Part shown: in pieces, positions 48,331 to 59,103 of the stretch
Layout of the letters: every line of letters starts with the position of its first letter
Position numbering within the stretch: position 1 is the first letter of the stretch
Origin: Lactuca virosa
Lineage: Eukaryota > Streptophyta > Magnoliopsida > Asterales > Asteraceae
Direction of reading: 5' to 3'
Length of the DNA stretch: 64,000 nt
Assembly (NCBI GenBank): GCA_928212115.1
Contig: CAKMRJ010005523.1
Span: 99,747,141 to 99,811,140 of the forward strand
The notes under the pieces: generated by a model
The model's database searches: none
What the model was told of the DNA's origin: nothing
What the model saw: only the letters and a program-made list of their open reading frames with translations
Position numbers and translations under genes: made by a program

Positions 48331-48824
48331 AATAATTGAACAAAATGGTAAGATTACAAAAATGTTCTCTTCAACACATGTGATGTATTAGCATCTTAAT
48401 GATTGAGAGGCTAAATTATTACAGTTAAAACTTTATGGTTGAGATTAAAGCAATTATACCTTTAGATTAAACTTATAGATTAAGCAATAGTTAAATTAGT
48501 AATTACTTTAGTTATCCAGCTTGAATTTTTATTGTAAAATAAGCTACTTTAGACTTCAAAAATGATGTGAAATATATATGTTTTTTATGGAAAAGCCAAC
48601 AGCTATATGAAAAGATATACACAAAACGTATCGTGTTGAAGTTATGAAATAATAGATAATAAGTTTAAAATTTTAATTTAAATAATTGAAACTATTGATA
48701 TGAAAAATATAAACAAACTCAAAATCTTATGAACAAAAACCAATAATTTAGAATTTCAAAATAATCATAAAACCCCATTCAATAAGCAAAAAAGTAATCA
48801 TACTTTAGTACCCAAAATAATAAA

Positions 48825-48827
<3 letters not shown>

Positions 48828-48898
<71 letters not shown>
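48828..48898. repeat. (TA)n microsatellite
   Basis: About 35 TA units without interruption. Confidence 0.95.
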
Positions 48899-48899
<1 letters not shown>

Positions 48900-48902
<3 letters not shown>

Positions 48903-51400
48903 CCTTAATATGCATATTAGGTCAAATGCTGAATTTTAAGAGGTACAAACTCTTACTGCATTATGTACATTCATTTTATGCATTACAAAATCATATATCT
49001 TAATTGGGTCAACATCTGAAAAAGTCAAGAAAACTAATACCGGCTCCGATATATCCCCAATTTTTAGCAAGACTCATTCAAATAAAAAAACAATAAATAC
49101 GGAAGGAAGAACAGGGATTTGTTACCTACGGATGATTTAGGTATTTAGTCATCACCATAAGCCATCGTCCCAACCATCACACCACACACCTCTGTCTCCA
49201 TTGGTAATCTACTACCTCTGGCGAAAAACTTCAAGACCCAGTCACCGCTCCCCCTCTGAACCACGAACAAACACCAATATACAGGAACTCAGATCTGCTA
49301 TTGCTTCACCGCCAACACCACCACCTTAGAAAACCCACCACCATTTGCCAAATATGCTATTAGTCTTAATTTTGTTTAACCTTCAAAAATTCGTTGGTTT
49401 CTCACCCCTGTCTTCTTTGTTCGAAACGCTAATCTACCCACAACCCACCACCATTTGCCAAATATGCCTCCTCAAAATGCTCTCCAGTTCGATGGCCATC
49501 AGCCACAACCAAAACCCTAGAACCCATCTCATGAAATCATTTCGAGTTTTCATTTGACATTGAAGACAAACCATTGAACCCGTAAGCATTTTCCATCGAT
49601 TATTGATATTCTTTTATTTCAAAGAGATGTTGGTACTTCGATTTTGCAGGTTCGAAGATGATGCCTTCTCTTCGCCACTAGAAACGCTTTCCCCTGAATC
49701 GATGTCTATTTCCTAAGGTACAAGCGAAATTGTATCATTTTTATATTCAGCAGCACCGCCCTCACGCCCTACCCTGCTTTTCTTATTGATTCCTTGAACT
49801 TCACCCTTATTGATTGAGCCTTTCATTACGCGTATAGGAGACAAATGTTCTTTATTTTTTTCACCTTCTCGAGTTGTCAATATCATGAGCCCTACTTTTA
49901 GGTCAAAAAAAGTTGAAAATGTTTATGATATTTGGTATTTTTAAATTAGGATTTAAAGGCTACCTTTGATGTTGATCATATATACATAGATTTCGGCCTA
50001 CCATGTGCTCGATGAAATGTTTAAGAGAAATAGTTCATGATTAAACTTGATGGGTTCTAATTTTTGTTTTTTGGTTGTAGATGGTGTCCGATTGCAAGAA
50101 AAAAGAAGGAAGATGGCGCTCCAGAAGTTCGATTGTAAGTAAAGTTTTTATTTTCTATTTTGGAGTGTATGAATGATCGGTTCTTCAAAAAAGCAGGAAT
50201 TTGAATGGAATAAAGTTCTATGAAGTTATATAACAAGAATGACAACTAAGGCGCTATGTATCTTTATTTGATTAATTAGCCTCTACTTTTAGGTCCCGGT
50301 ACTACAAAATCCCAAGTTTAGTTATTCACAAGATAGAAGTAAGCTAAATGGATCGGTAGCAAATTTTGAGTATTGATTCTATGAGTTGGTTATTGTAAGG
50401 ATATTAGCAAATTGTGTTCATTTTTCCCATTTATTTGCAAGTGTGGGACTTGATTTGGAAAAATTTTCATTGTAACTTGCAGAATTTGATATAACTATTT
50501 GTTAGTATGTTTGATTATCAGGAAAGTAAATATACACTGGACAGAAGACAGTTAGCTATGTCAAGAGGAAGAATTTGTTAAGCTCTTATTGAGAAGAGCT
50601 TCACATTAAGTCCTACAGATGAGATTCCCATCCACAAAGGAGCCACCTACATGAATCAGTAAGCTAATAAACATCATTTAAGTTTTTTGGAGTGATAGTG
50701 AAGAAAAAGGTTGCTGGACAAAAATTTATATGATTTTGTGTTTGTGTTTTATAGGATGGACAATATGTTGATTCAGGTGACAATGCATATGAACGAGAAA
50801 TCCCCACTTTATTCCAACATCTACATTAAACTTGCCTATGTTTTGTAAGTAAAGTATTCATTTTAATGGTGGTCAGGATTAGGTAGAATTGAAGGAAGAA
50901 TAAACATGACATGTACCAGAGAAGACAATCAGAGATCCCAAAAATCCTAAGCATTGCTTGTGATTCCGTAAGTCTAACCATTATTCCCCGATTTTATCTT
51001 TTCCCAACATAATTTAAGCATATTCTAAGTTCTATTTTAATTAATAATATGTCAGGTGTGTAAGTTTGGGTATGTGTAAAAGGGTAGTTTCAAAAAGTTC
51101 AGATTGTTATTCCAACATTTGACCTGGAAAATAGAGTTGGTGACTATTGGTGTCATTGAGCAACTTTAGTGTAGCTTTGGTTTCATTTGTGAGGTTTCAC
51201 TCTGTTTTTTCAAAGAGGACTTGGTATGCATAATTACATTATAATGCAAATAAGTTAATAAGCATTTTTATCTCTTACATTTGCAGAGTTTGGTTGAAAA
51301 TTGAATGATTCTTATTTAATTGAAATGTAATAGAGTTCTAGGATCTTCTGAAATGTATATTAAAAAATATGATAAATATTAATATGAATCGCATCAAGTA
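48900..51400 (+). other. Exon-like patches without a continuous gene, possibly Helitron cargo
   Basis: C-rich, leader-like sequence at 49130-49560 is followed by patches with splice-like borders. Examples are GGTTGTAG|ATGGTGTCCG at 50080 ending TTCGATT|GTAAGTAAAG, and others near 50520-50660 and 50755-50850. The frames do not join into a protein and carry stops. This may be a decayed transcription unit or host-gene pieces carried by the Helitron that ends at 52257. I cannot identify the source gene. Confidence 0.3.
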
Positions 51401-52227
51401 GTTGACGAAATAATGATGCATATTCAAGTTAAATAAAAGAAATTTAACAATATAAAAGAAAGTTGTATTTATTTTTTATTTTTTATTTTAAAAAACTTCA
51501 ATATTTGAAAATAATATATTTTTTACGATCAGATATTAGTAGTTTATGAAACTATTTAATTCACATGCTACTCATTCTATGGGTTTTTTTAAACGTCATC
51601 CTGATTGTTCTTAAGGTCTACAAGAAACCATGATTTTATTTTTCGCCGAATGGTTTCTATGCTAATGAAATAAACATTGTAACAAAAAAAGTAACCAACT
51701 AGGTATTTTCTAGAAACTGATGTTTTGTTAAATAAGTATATGAAACTATTTTTTTCACACTTATTAGTTGTACTTTGAAAGTAAAATGCTATAATAGTGT
51801 GTATGGAAAAACGTTATAGCATTGTACCTTTCAAGTACAATGTTTTAGTAAGGAAAAATATAAATATAAATGGAAAACATTATAGCATTGTGTTGTTAAA
51901 GTATGGTTCACTACAAACAATGATATTGTATTTTGAAAGATATTATGAACCATTTGGTGTTGTTTCGATAATACATTGAAATATTTTTTTTTTAAAGAAT
52001 ACTTTTGAAAGATATTATGAACCATAAGAGCGATGAATGCATTAAATGATACATTGTTCGTTGAAAAAAAACATGAATCGCTAAATTGAAACCAATGTTT
52101 AGTGATAATTTCCAATACATGATATCTTATTTTTAATATAACATGTTTCCTAAAACGAACTAATCTCTGAGTTGAAACTAATCACTGCTCACACAAAAGA
52201 AATTAATTGTCGAAATAAACTATTTGC

Positions 52228-52256
52228 ACCCGTTGCTAGGCGCGGGTAAACGGCTA

Positions 52257-52257
<1 letters not shown>
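52228..52257 (+). mobile_element. Helitron 3' terminus
   Basis: Hairpin ACCCG...CGGGT (52228-52247), then AAACGG and CTAG (52254-52257) followed by T. This is the same type of end as at 47580, in the same orientation. The 5' end was not found; the body lies to the left. Confidence 0.7.

Positions 52258-52318
<61 letters not shown>
52258..52318. repeat. (TA)n microsatellite left of the Mutator-like element
   Basis: About 30 TA units between the Helitron end and the left inverted repeat of the Mutator-like element. It probably formed one array with 57204-57276 before the insertion. Confidence 0.95.
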
Positions 52319-52320
<2 letters not shown>

Positions 52321-52551
52321 GAAAAGTGAATATACTCTTAAGGGTATATAAGGTTAGGTACCCAATGCTTAAAACTACGTAGTTTTGATTGGTGGTTTAA
52401 TTTAATTGAAAAAAATAACAATTTCCTTAAACACTATTGTTTCCTTATTGAAAAAAAATAACAACTAAAAGTAAAAGTCGATCCCTATTGCTTCCATAAT
52501 CGCCTATTACCTTTAGCCGGTTGTGAATTTTTTTCCCGTAGGTTGCCGTCA
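52319..52551 (+). repeat. Left terminal inverted repeat of the MULE
   Basis: Pairs with 56979-57203. It includes the internal palindrome AAAACTACGTAGTTTT near 52372-52387. Contains the likely promoter for the transposase, as in other MULEs. Confidence 0.9.
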
Positions 52552-53265
52552 TTCTTGCATCACAGGTTCGTGCTACTTCATTCATTATCTTTTTCTTTAT
52601 TATAAAATTCAATTCATTGTTAATTAGTTATTGTTATCAATTTGAGTATTTAAGTTCTTGAATATAGTATTCTTAAATTCTCTCGCATGGTTCATCCAAT
52701 GTATATATATATATTGCAAGTGTTTTTTTATTCTTTTATTAGTTACATAAATCATTATCAAAAGGATTTAGTCATAAATTATGTAATTTACACCCTTCTA
52801 AATCTTTAACCAATTGATATAAAAATTTTATATTTTTATTGTGATGACGGTATTTAACTATTTAATGTAAAATTTCAGATTCTTCAAAAACGATTACAAA
52901 GAAATCGAAATTCATAGGCAAAACAATTTATAGATAAAATTTGGTGTTAATTTTTTGGTGTATCATATTAGTCGAAAAATTTTGGTGTTAATTTTCTCGT
53001 TCAAATTCATAGGCAAAGCAATTCACAATTTACCATTGATTTCACTTTTAAGTATTAATTTTGCATATGTTTTCTAGTTCCGATTATTTATCAACGGAAA
53101 TTTTTATTTCATATGTTCTATTATTATCCATGCTGTTTGATCAAATTTAGTATAATTTATTGCTTTTGATATAATGAAAATGTTAGACCATCTCTAAAAA
53201 GTTACTGGAATGGCATTAATAGGGTCAAGTTCTTATTGTCTTTTACGTGTGGTTTTGTGCAGGTT

Positions 53266-55632
53266 ATGATGTTTGAAACAGAAGCATCTGATCAAGCTAT
53301 AGAACCGTATATAAATGAAAATGTTGATACAAATGATTTTGTAGAAGCAACATATGAATCTGAAGAACTTAACGATTTCGGAGTGAACATTGAATTTGAC
53401 GAAGATGATGTTAATGATGAAAGGATACTGGGAAAAGTTTTTGATACACCCGATGATGCCTATACATTTTATAATGATTATTCTTTTTTGCATGGCTTTG
53501 GAATACGTAGAGATGACACAGTTAAAAATCCTAAAACAAATGAGCCTTTTTGGAAGATATATGTATGCAACAAAGAAGGTTTCAAACGGATTGCTTCAAG
53601 TGAAAATGAGAAAAAACGTCGTAGAGATGTTAGAACAGGATGCCAAGCAAAACTTCGAATAACAAGACAGGAGGATGGGAAGTGGTTGGTGGACTCGTTT
53701 AATGACACACACAATCACGACTTGACCATGACACCTACGAAGGTGATGAAGCATCGATCTCATAGCAATTTCCATCGTTCAATAGAAGGTAAATCTCTTA
53801 TGGTGCAATTTGGTCAAGCAGGGTTGAAACCTTCTCAAATTAAAAAGGCTGTTAATACAATGAAAACCTCAAATGTAGCTGATGTAACTTCAAAGCAATG
53901 TGCTGATGTCTTATCTGAGCATCGAAAACAACATAGAGGAAAGGAGTTCTATGGACTTATAAAACATTTTCAAGATAAAACGTTAGTTGACAGTGACCAA
54001 TATTTTGCCGTGGATTTGTCTGATGATGGGTATCCTAGAAATATCTTTTGGGTTGATGGTAGATCAAGAGATGCCTATACAAAATTCAAAGATGTTGTTG
54101 TGTTTGATGTCACTTATATGACTAACAAATTCAAGATGCCTTTTGCTCCTTTTACTGGGGTGAATCATCATGGACAATCTATACTTTTTGGTGGAGCATT
54201 GCTTGAAAACGAAAAGGAAGAGACATTTGAATGGTTATTTGAACATTTCCTCAAATGTATGTTTGGCAAGTATCCGAAGACAATTATTACCGATCAAGAC
54301 AAAGCTATGGGCAATGCAATAAAAAAAGTGTTTCCAAAGACTCGACATCGTTTTTGTTCATGGCATATCAGGAAGCATGAAACTGAGCACCTTCGATTGT
54401 ATGTTTCCCGTTACAGTGATTTTCAAGAAACACACAGACAATGGGTAAATAGTGACAGCATTGAACAATTTGAAGCAATATGGGAAGATATGCGTATTAA
54501 GTATGAACTGGAAAGCAATTGTTGGATTAGTGACATGTATAACCAACGTATACATTGGGCTAAACCCTTCTTGAAGGATATTTTCTTTGCTGGTATGACC
54601 ACAACCGGGCGGAGTGAAAGTATCAATTCATTTTTTGATGGTTTTGTTAACTCGAGGACCATGTTGAAGGAATTCGTTGTGCAATACGACAAGGCAATTG
54701 AGTCACGAAGGGCTGCCGAAGAAGATGAAGACTTCAAGACTATGAACTCGAGGCCGGTTCTTTCTTCAGTGCATCCAATCGAAGCAAAAGCAGGTCAATG
54801 TTATACTAGAAAGATGTTTGATACTTTCAAAAAAGAATGGACCGAAGCTATTACCAATTTGACTCATGAGACTCTAACAAAAACTACAGAAGAAAGCACA
54901 TATAGAGTTGGGCAATTGGATGTTGATAAAAAATATTGGCGTATTGTTACCTTTCGTTCTTTAAATCAAGTCAGCGTCACATGTTCGTGTTGTATGTATG
55001 AGACAAATGGGATTTTATGCAAACATAGCTTATATGTGATGAAGAAGAAGCATGTTCAAGAACTGCCGAGTCACTATATTTTACCGCGATGGACCCTTGA
55101 AGCTAGGTACAAACTGGGTAGTGTTAGTATCGGACTCGGAGAAATAAATAATGAAAATGGAGTTAGTGCCTACACATTATTTTGTGTTCGTTCGAATTTT
55201 ACTAAACTAATTGAACAAGCAAGGGACTCTCCTTCGGAGATACAAAAACTCAATACGATATTGATAAGTCTTTTAGATGATCAAGTCAATTGAAAAAAAT
55301 CTATGCCTTTAGAGAATGCATCTCAAAGTTCTTGTATGGGAGTTTCGCAAGTAGATATGATGCCACAGTTATCTATCCGGGATCCTCTTGGTCCAACTAC
55401 TACAAAAGGGCGTCCTAAACTTGCAAGCAGAATCAAGTCTTCTTTAGAAGCCCCTAAAAAACGAACATGCTCTTACTGTCAAGGATTGGGTCATTATGCT
55501 ACTAGTTGTTCAAAAAGAAAGGTAATTATAATAATAATTTAATGATTAAAAAACGAACTCTAATGATTATATTAACAATTTTTTATTTTTTTCATATATC
55601 AGACAGATGAATCGTTGCAAGAGACATCATAA
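53266..55632 (+). pseudogene. MULE transposase, FAR1/FRS type, with one in-frame stop before the zinc knuckle
   Basis: The frame from ATG 53266 runs 675 residues to TGA at 55291-55293. A start at 53236 is less likely, because a good 3' splice site (TTTGTGCAG) sits at 53262. It shows a FAR1 DNA-binding zinc domain (about residues 55-150: FDTPDDAYTFYNDYSFLHGF, GCQAKLRITRQEDGKW, DTHNHDL). A MULE DDE domain follows (Asp near 281 in FDVTYMTNKFKMPF, Asp near 343 in IITDQDKAMGNAIKKVFPKT, CSWHIRKHE, GRSESINSFF), then a SWIM finger (VTCSCCMYETNGILCKH). Directly after the TGA the same frame stays open to 55521, giving a CCHC knuckle (CSYCQGLGHYATSC). A GTAATT...ATATCAG intron then joins it to a last short exon ending TAA at 55630-55632. 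So the tail is cut off by one nonsense codon, or the protein ends early by design. The catalytic part looks intact. Confidence 0.85.
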
Positions 55633-55816
55633 TGAGATGTGTTGTTTCTGTGGGCAAAAGAAAAACTAGATACTTCATAACATTTTTTTTTGGTTAAGTG
55701 CACCTTTTTCATGTTTTAGACACAAACAATGTATGAGTAATCTGGAAATTATTGATGTTTCTTAACAATTTTAATGTTTTCCAATGAAATTTGTTGATTG
55801 TTTATGATTTGTGTTA

Positions 55817-56580
55817 TTATTGATGCTTCTTAATTATGTCTTTTCTGATTTTCTCACCCACATGGACCTCAATCATTGGCTGTTTGGCATGTTTTTTATA
55901 AGAAACTGGAAATTCATGATAAATGGTATTGAGTTTATCAGTTTGGGAAACATAAATATTACATTGCTTATTGTCTTTTAACAAATCATCAACTGAAATT
56001 GGTTGCATTTCTTCTACTTCTTTCCTCAACTTCTCAAACAAAACAAATGATAAATAGCTCTCTCCAAAACCTGCATGAATTGTCTGGAAAAATAAATGAA
56101 TAAAAATCAGTACTTTTTTTTTCATAAAAATCGCAATGTTTAATATCTTAATAGAAGTATGTAACTATTGATTGGATCTGTAACAGTAGCTGAGTAGCAT
56201 GATTAAAATATTAAGTTTGTGTCTCAATGGAGCATGTCCAATAACCAGAGGTACAACAAGAGGGCTATTTGGTAATTTACTACCTCCACCTGTTATGAAA
56301 TAAAGAATTAGGACACTTGTATAAAATCAGTTTCACAACCAAGCATAATGAATTTGAAAATCAAAAGTGAAATTGAGTGTCAAGATTACCAGCACTGTGA
56401 ACCAAATGGGCAAGCTCATGGTGTATAAAAACACGTTCCTGTTGTACGATTAAAAAACCAAATAATATAATTAGAAAAATACCAATTACAAGACAAAAAT
56501 TAAAGTTAAACACATAAGAACAATCTTGCCTTGTTGGACGATTTTGCCCCATGTCCATGGCAGGGGACTACAATTGCTTA
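55817..56580 (-). pseudogene. Second coding-like region in the MULE, spliced exon-like segments, unrecognised
   Basis: On the reverse strand, 56438-56390 has good splice borders (GTACAACAG| and |GTAATC) and reads ERVFIHHELAHLVHSAG. The segment from 56289 down, also after a good acceptor, reads GGSKLPNSPLVVPLVIGHAP. The segment 56073-55817, after TTTATTTTTCCAG, reads TIHAGFGESYLSFVLFEKLR... and ends IRKDIIKKHQ-stop. An upstream patch at about 56530-56560 reads MDMGQNRPTR. Another frame through the first two segments is also open for a while, so the true frame is unresolved. MULEs often carry a second gene or captured host exons. I recognise no family. Confidence 0.4.
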
Positions 56581-56978
56581 ATTTATTGAGTTGATGAAGT
56601 TGAATTCATAGTTGATGTTACTGATCCTAACTTTCAACTATTACATGTGTTTGACTACATCAAACTCTAGTTTTAAAAAAGGAAATAAAAAAAAAGATGG
56701 AGAAAGAATCGATCAAGCATTTGTAGAGCAAAGAGGACCAAAAATAAATAAACTGTGTTGATGTGCTTCTCAAATACGACTTCACAGAGAAAAAAAAGAA
56801 ATAACTTTTATCCACAAATGAGTTAACTGTGAAAAGTGAGAACAAAAGACTCCATTACTTTGTATTCATCTTAATTACTTTGTATTCATCTTAATAAAGG
56901 CTATATATAGCCTAATATGCATACATCATGTGGGAGAAAAAATAAAACAATAAAATACTATTCAAATCCTAAAGTTAT

Positions 56979-57201
56979 GACGGCAACCTACGGGAAAAAA
57001 ATTCACAATCGGCTAAAGGTAATAGGCGATTATGGAAGCAATAGGGATCGACTTTTAGTTGTTATTTTTTTTCAATAAGGAAACAATAGTGTTTAAGGAA
57101 ATTGTTATTTTTTTCAATTAAATTAAACCACCAATCAAAACTACGTAGTTTTAAGCATTGGGTATCTAACCTTATATACCCTTAAGGGTATATTCACTTT
57201 T

Positions 57202-57203
<2 letters not shown>
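56979..57203 (-). repeat. Right terminal inverted repeat of the MULE
   Basis: Inverted copy of 52319-52551 with a few substitutions and without the 6-bp TAAAAG duplication. Its outer end CTTTTCC at 57203 abuts the TA array. Confidence 0.9.

Positions 57204-57276
<73 letters not shown>
57204..57276. repeat. (TA)n microsatellite right of the MULE
   Basis: About 36 TA units between the MULE end and the MIR397 promoter. Confidence 0.95.
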
Positions 57277-57277
<1 letters not shown>

Positions 57278-57291
57278 TCGTTGCTTGTGTA

Positions 57292-57436
57292 GTACAAAAA
57301 AGGGGGTTAAGAATTAAGACAATAAAATAGAAACAAAAAATGAGAGTACAATTAGCAAAATCACATGTACCACAACGGATAAAAGTAGTACAATGCATCT
57401 TTGATGAGTAGTACATATGTCAACGACTTCTTGTAC
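57292..57436 (+). promoter_or_regulatory. Cluster of six GTAC copper-response cores upstream of MIR397
   Basis: GTAC occurs at 57292, 57346, 57367, 57388, 57411 and 57433, six times in 145 bp. GTAC is the core bound by the plant copper regulator SPL7, which raises miR397, miR398 and miR408 when copper is low. The cluster ends 18 bp before the TATA box. Four of these sites have counterparts upstream of the second hairpin. Function is inferred from position and known biology. Confidence 0.72.
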
Positions 57437-57453
57437 TTTGACTCATAAATATG

Positions 57454-57460
57454 TATAAAT
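57454..57460 (+). promoter_or_regulatory. TATA box of MIR397
   Basis: TATAAAT in the context TGTATAAATAATCATATAAAC, about 60 bp before the hairpin. The same box and flank recur before the second hairpin (61261). Confidence 0.65.
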
Positions 57461-57511
57461 AATCATATAAACCCATACCCACCCTATGAGAGAGAGATGC
57501 GAAACGGATGT

Positions 57512-57618
57512 TCAGAGAACTTAAAACGTCATTGAGTGCAGCGTTGATGAATCCCAATTTTTTAATCACGGTGTTTCGTCAACCCTGCACTCAATTATGT
57601 TTTGAGTTCTTTTCTGAT
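57512..57618 (+). ncRNA. MIR397: MIR397 precursor hairpin
   Basis: The 21 bases at 57529-57549 (TCATTGAGTGCAGCG, then TTGATG) match the plant miR397 family sequence as I know it. The 3' arm at 57577-57600 (CGTCAACCCTGCACTCAATT) pairs with it, with one C/C mismatch and a small end bulge. The outer stem continues as AGAACTTAAAAC with GTTTTGAGTTCT and TCAGA with TCTGA. The mature RNA sits on the 5' arm as in known MIR397 genes. miR397 guides cleavage of laccase mRNAs, saving copper and lowering lignin formation. A TATA box and six GTAC boxes precede it. The MULE ends only about 250 bp before the TATA box. Confidence 0.93.
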
Positions 57619-58763
57619 GAGTATACTTTAAAGTTGATGGTAGGCCTCAGACTTCTACACATCTACACAGGTATTTTTATTGGTTTTAATGATAGTATTT
57701 AGTTTGGTTGTTTAAAAAAAACTCTATTTCTTAGGGTTACATTGTAGAAATCGAAAGAAACAAAGCGACACAGCAGAGGGCGGGCACCTTCTAATGGAGG
57801 AGATGAAAAATGATGAAGTATACTGCTAATCGGAGTTATGATGAGTCGGATATTGATCAACATTGTCAATTTGTTCAGGAATGTACATTTATCTTTATTT
57901 GTATGTTTTGTCTTTGAATTTCACCTACAAATTAGCACTGATTAAATAGATATTAGGATAATTGAATTACTTGTGGTGTTGTGCAATTTGAACTGCGGTT
58001 TTATAGTTAAAAACAAAAATACGGTTTAACAAAAGCAAGAAACACATGGTGTGATTCAATGAAATGATGAACCGCAAATTGCACAACAAAAGTTCTAAGA
58101 CAATCAATAATAATTAATTTACTCTTTAGGTAACTCATGGTTTAGTTAATAAACTATTTTTAGATTCTCGTTATGTAATTTGAGTGGATTTCAACAGATA
58201 AAGTAGTATTGAATTCTACGTGATGTCTATTGTGACATTCAACGGATAGAATTTGTTCACGTATGTCAATAAGGGACTGATATGGCGCACACTATGGTAT
58301 CCTTGATGACAGATTTATTTGGTTGAAATCCAGTCCAATGACGTACTAAGAACCCAAAAATAAAATATTGACATTTTTATTATATTAACCAATGTTCTAA
58401 ACCGGCTCGATCAATCTGCATAGTTTGATGAACATTCATAATTTTAATTTCAACAATTACATTGGTATAAATTGAAATTTAAAAATTAGGTAACAACATA
58501 AAAAATGTTAAAAAATTAAATCGTTGTAAAACTCTTATAAAAAAAGGGTTGTAAAAATAATTTTAAAAAACGGTGTACAAAAGGTTCAATTTTCTTAATA
58601 AAAAGAGTAAATTTGTAAAAACTAATAATTTTGGGACAAATTTATATAAGATTTTTTTTTTGACGAAATTTACAACAAAATTTAAAAATCAGACTAAAAC
58701 TGTAAAAATAAAAGTCGACTTGCAATCTACTATGGTACATGGAACACACAAAAACAATAATAA
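57619..58763. other. Spacer between the MIR397 copies, first part
   Basis: AT-rich, holding the 3' part of the MIR397 primary transcript. No frame or repeat I can name. Confidence 0.5.
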
Positions 58764-59103
58764 GACTTGAGGGAGTGGACTCGCCACCCTTCTCGCTAAA
58801 CAAGTCGCTAAGATATCAAACGCCACCCTTTAAGATTCGCTAAGGAAGGTGTTAAGAATGGGTCGTCGAGCAGGTAGCGAGAGGAGAGATGAGAGAGAGA
58901 AAATATATTGGTGGATTCAGATTGGTTCATAGCTATTGTTTTTTTTTTCCTTCAAAATAAACCCTGTTAATTTAACACACCATCACTTTCTATGAAATGC
59001 TAAGACAAACATGCTAGCGAGTTGGCAGCAAAAAAAAACAATGATGTGGCAAAATGAAAAAAGATGTGGTGGTGTGCTAAGGGTGCTACCACTCCCTTCA
59101 GCC
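58764..59103. mobile_element. Harbinger/Tourist-like MITE, 340 bp, TAA target duplication
   Basis: Ends GACTTGAGGGAGTGG and, on the reverse strand, GGCTGAAGGGAGTGG are inverted repeats. TAA borders both sides (58761-58763 and 59104-59106). TCGCTAA and AGCGAG words lie inside. The short element at 44596-44689 is a relative. No coding capacity. Confidence 0.72.

Larger units (their letters stand above)
52319..57203 (+). mobile_element. Mutator-like element (MULE) with long terminal inverted repeats and FAR1-type transposase
   Basis: The left repeat 52319-52551 and the right repeat 56979-57203 are near-identical inverted copies of about 225-233 bp. Both start (G)GGAAAAGTGAATATA and end at GGTTGCCGTCA; the left has a 6-bp TAAAAG duplication. 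Between them lies a FAR1-type transposase gene on the forward strand and a second region with reverse-strand exon-like segments. Total length is 4.9 kb, in the normal range for autonomous MULEs. TA arrays on both sides hide the expected 9-10-bp target duplication. High identity of the two repeats suggests a fairly recent insertion. Confidence 0.9.

Noticed and set aside
50080..50135. ATGGTGTCCGATTGC... as the start of a host ABC-F-type gene
   Set aside because: The first few codons look suggestive, but the frame does not continue into any recognisable domain, so no gene is called.
55817..56125. ULP1-type protease gene of a Kaonashi-like MULE
   Set aside because: The residues seen do not show the His-Asp-Cys signature or other ULP1 motifs. 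It is listed only as unrecognised.
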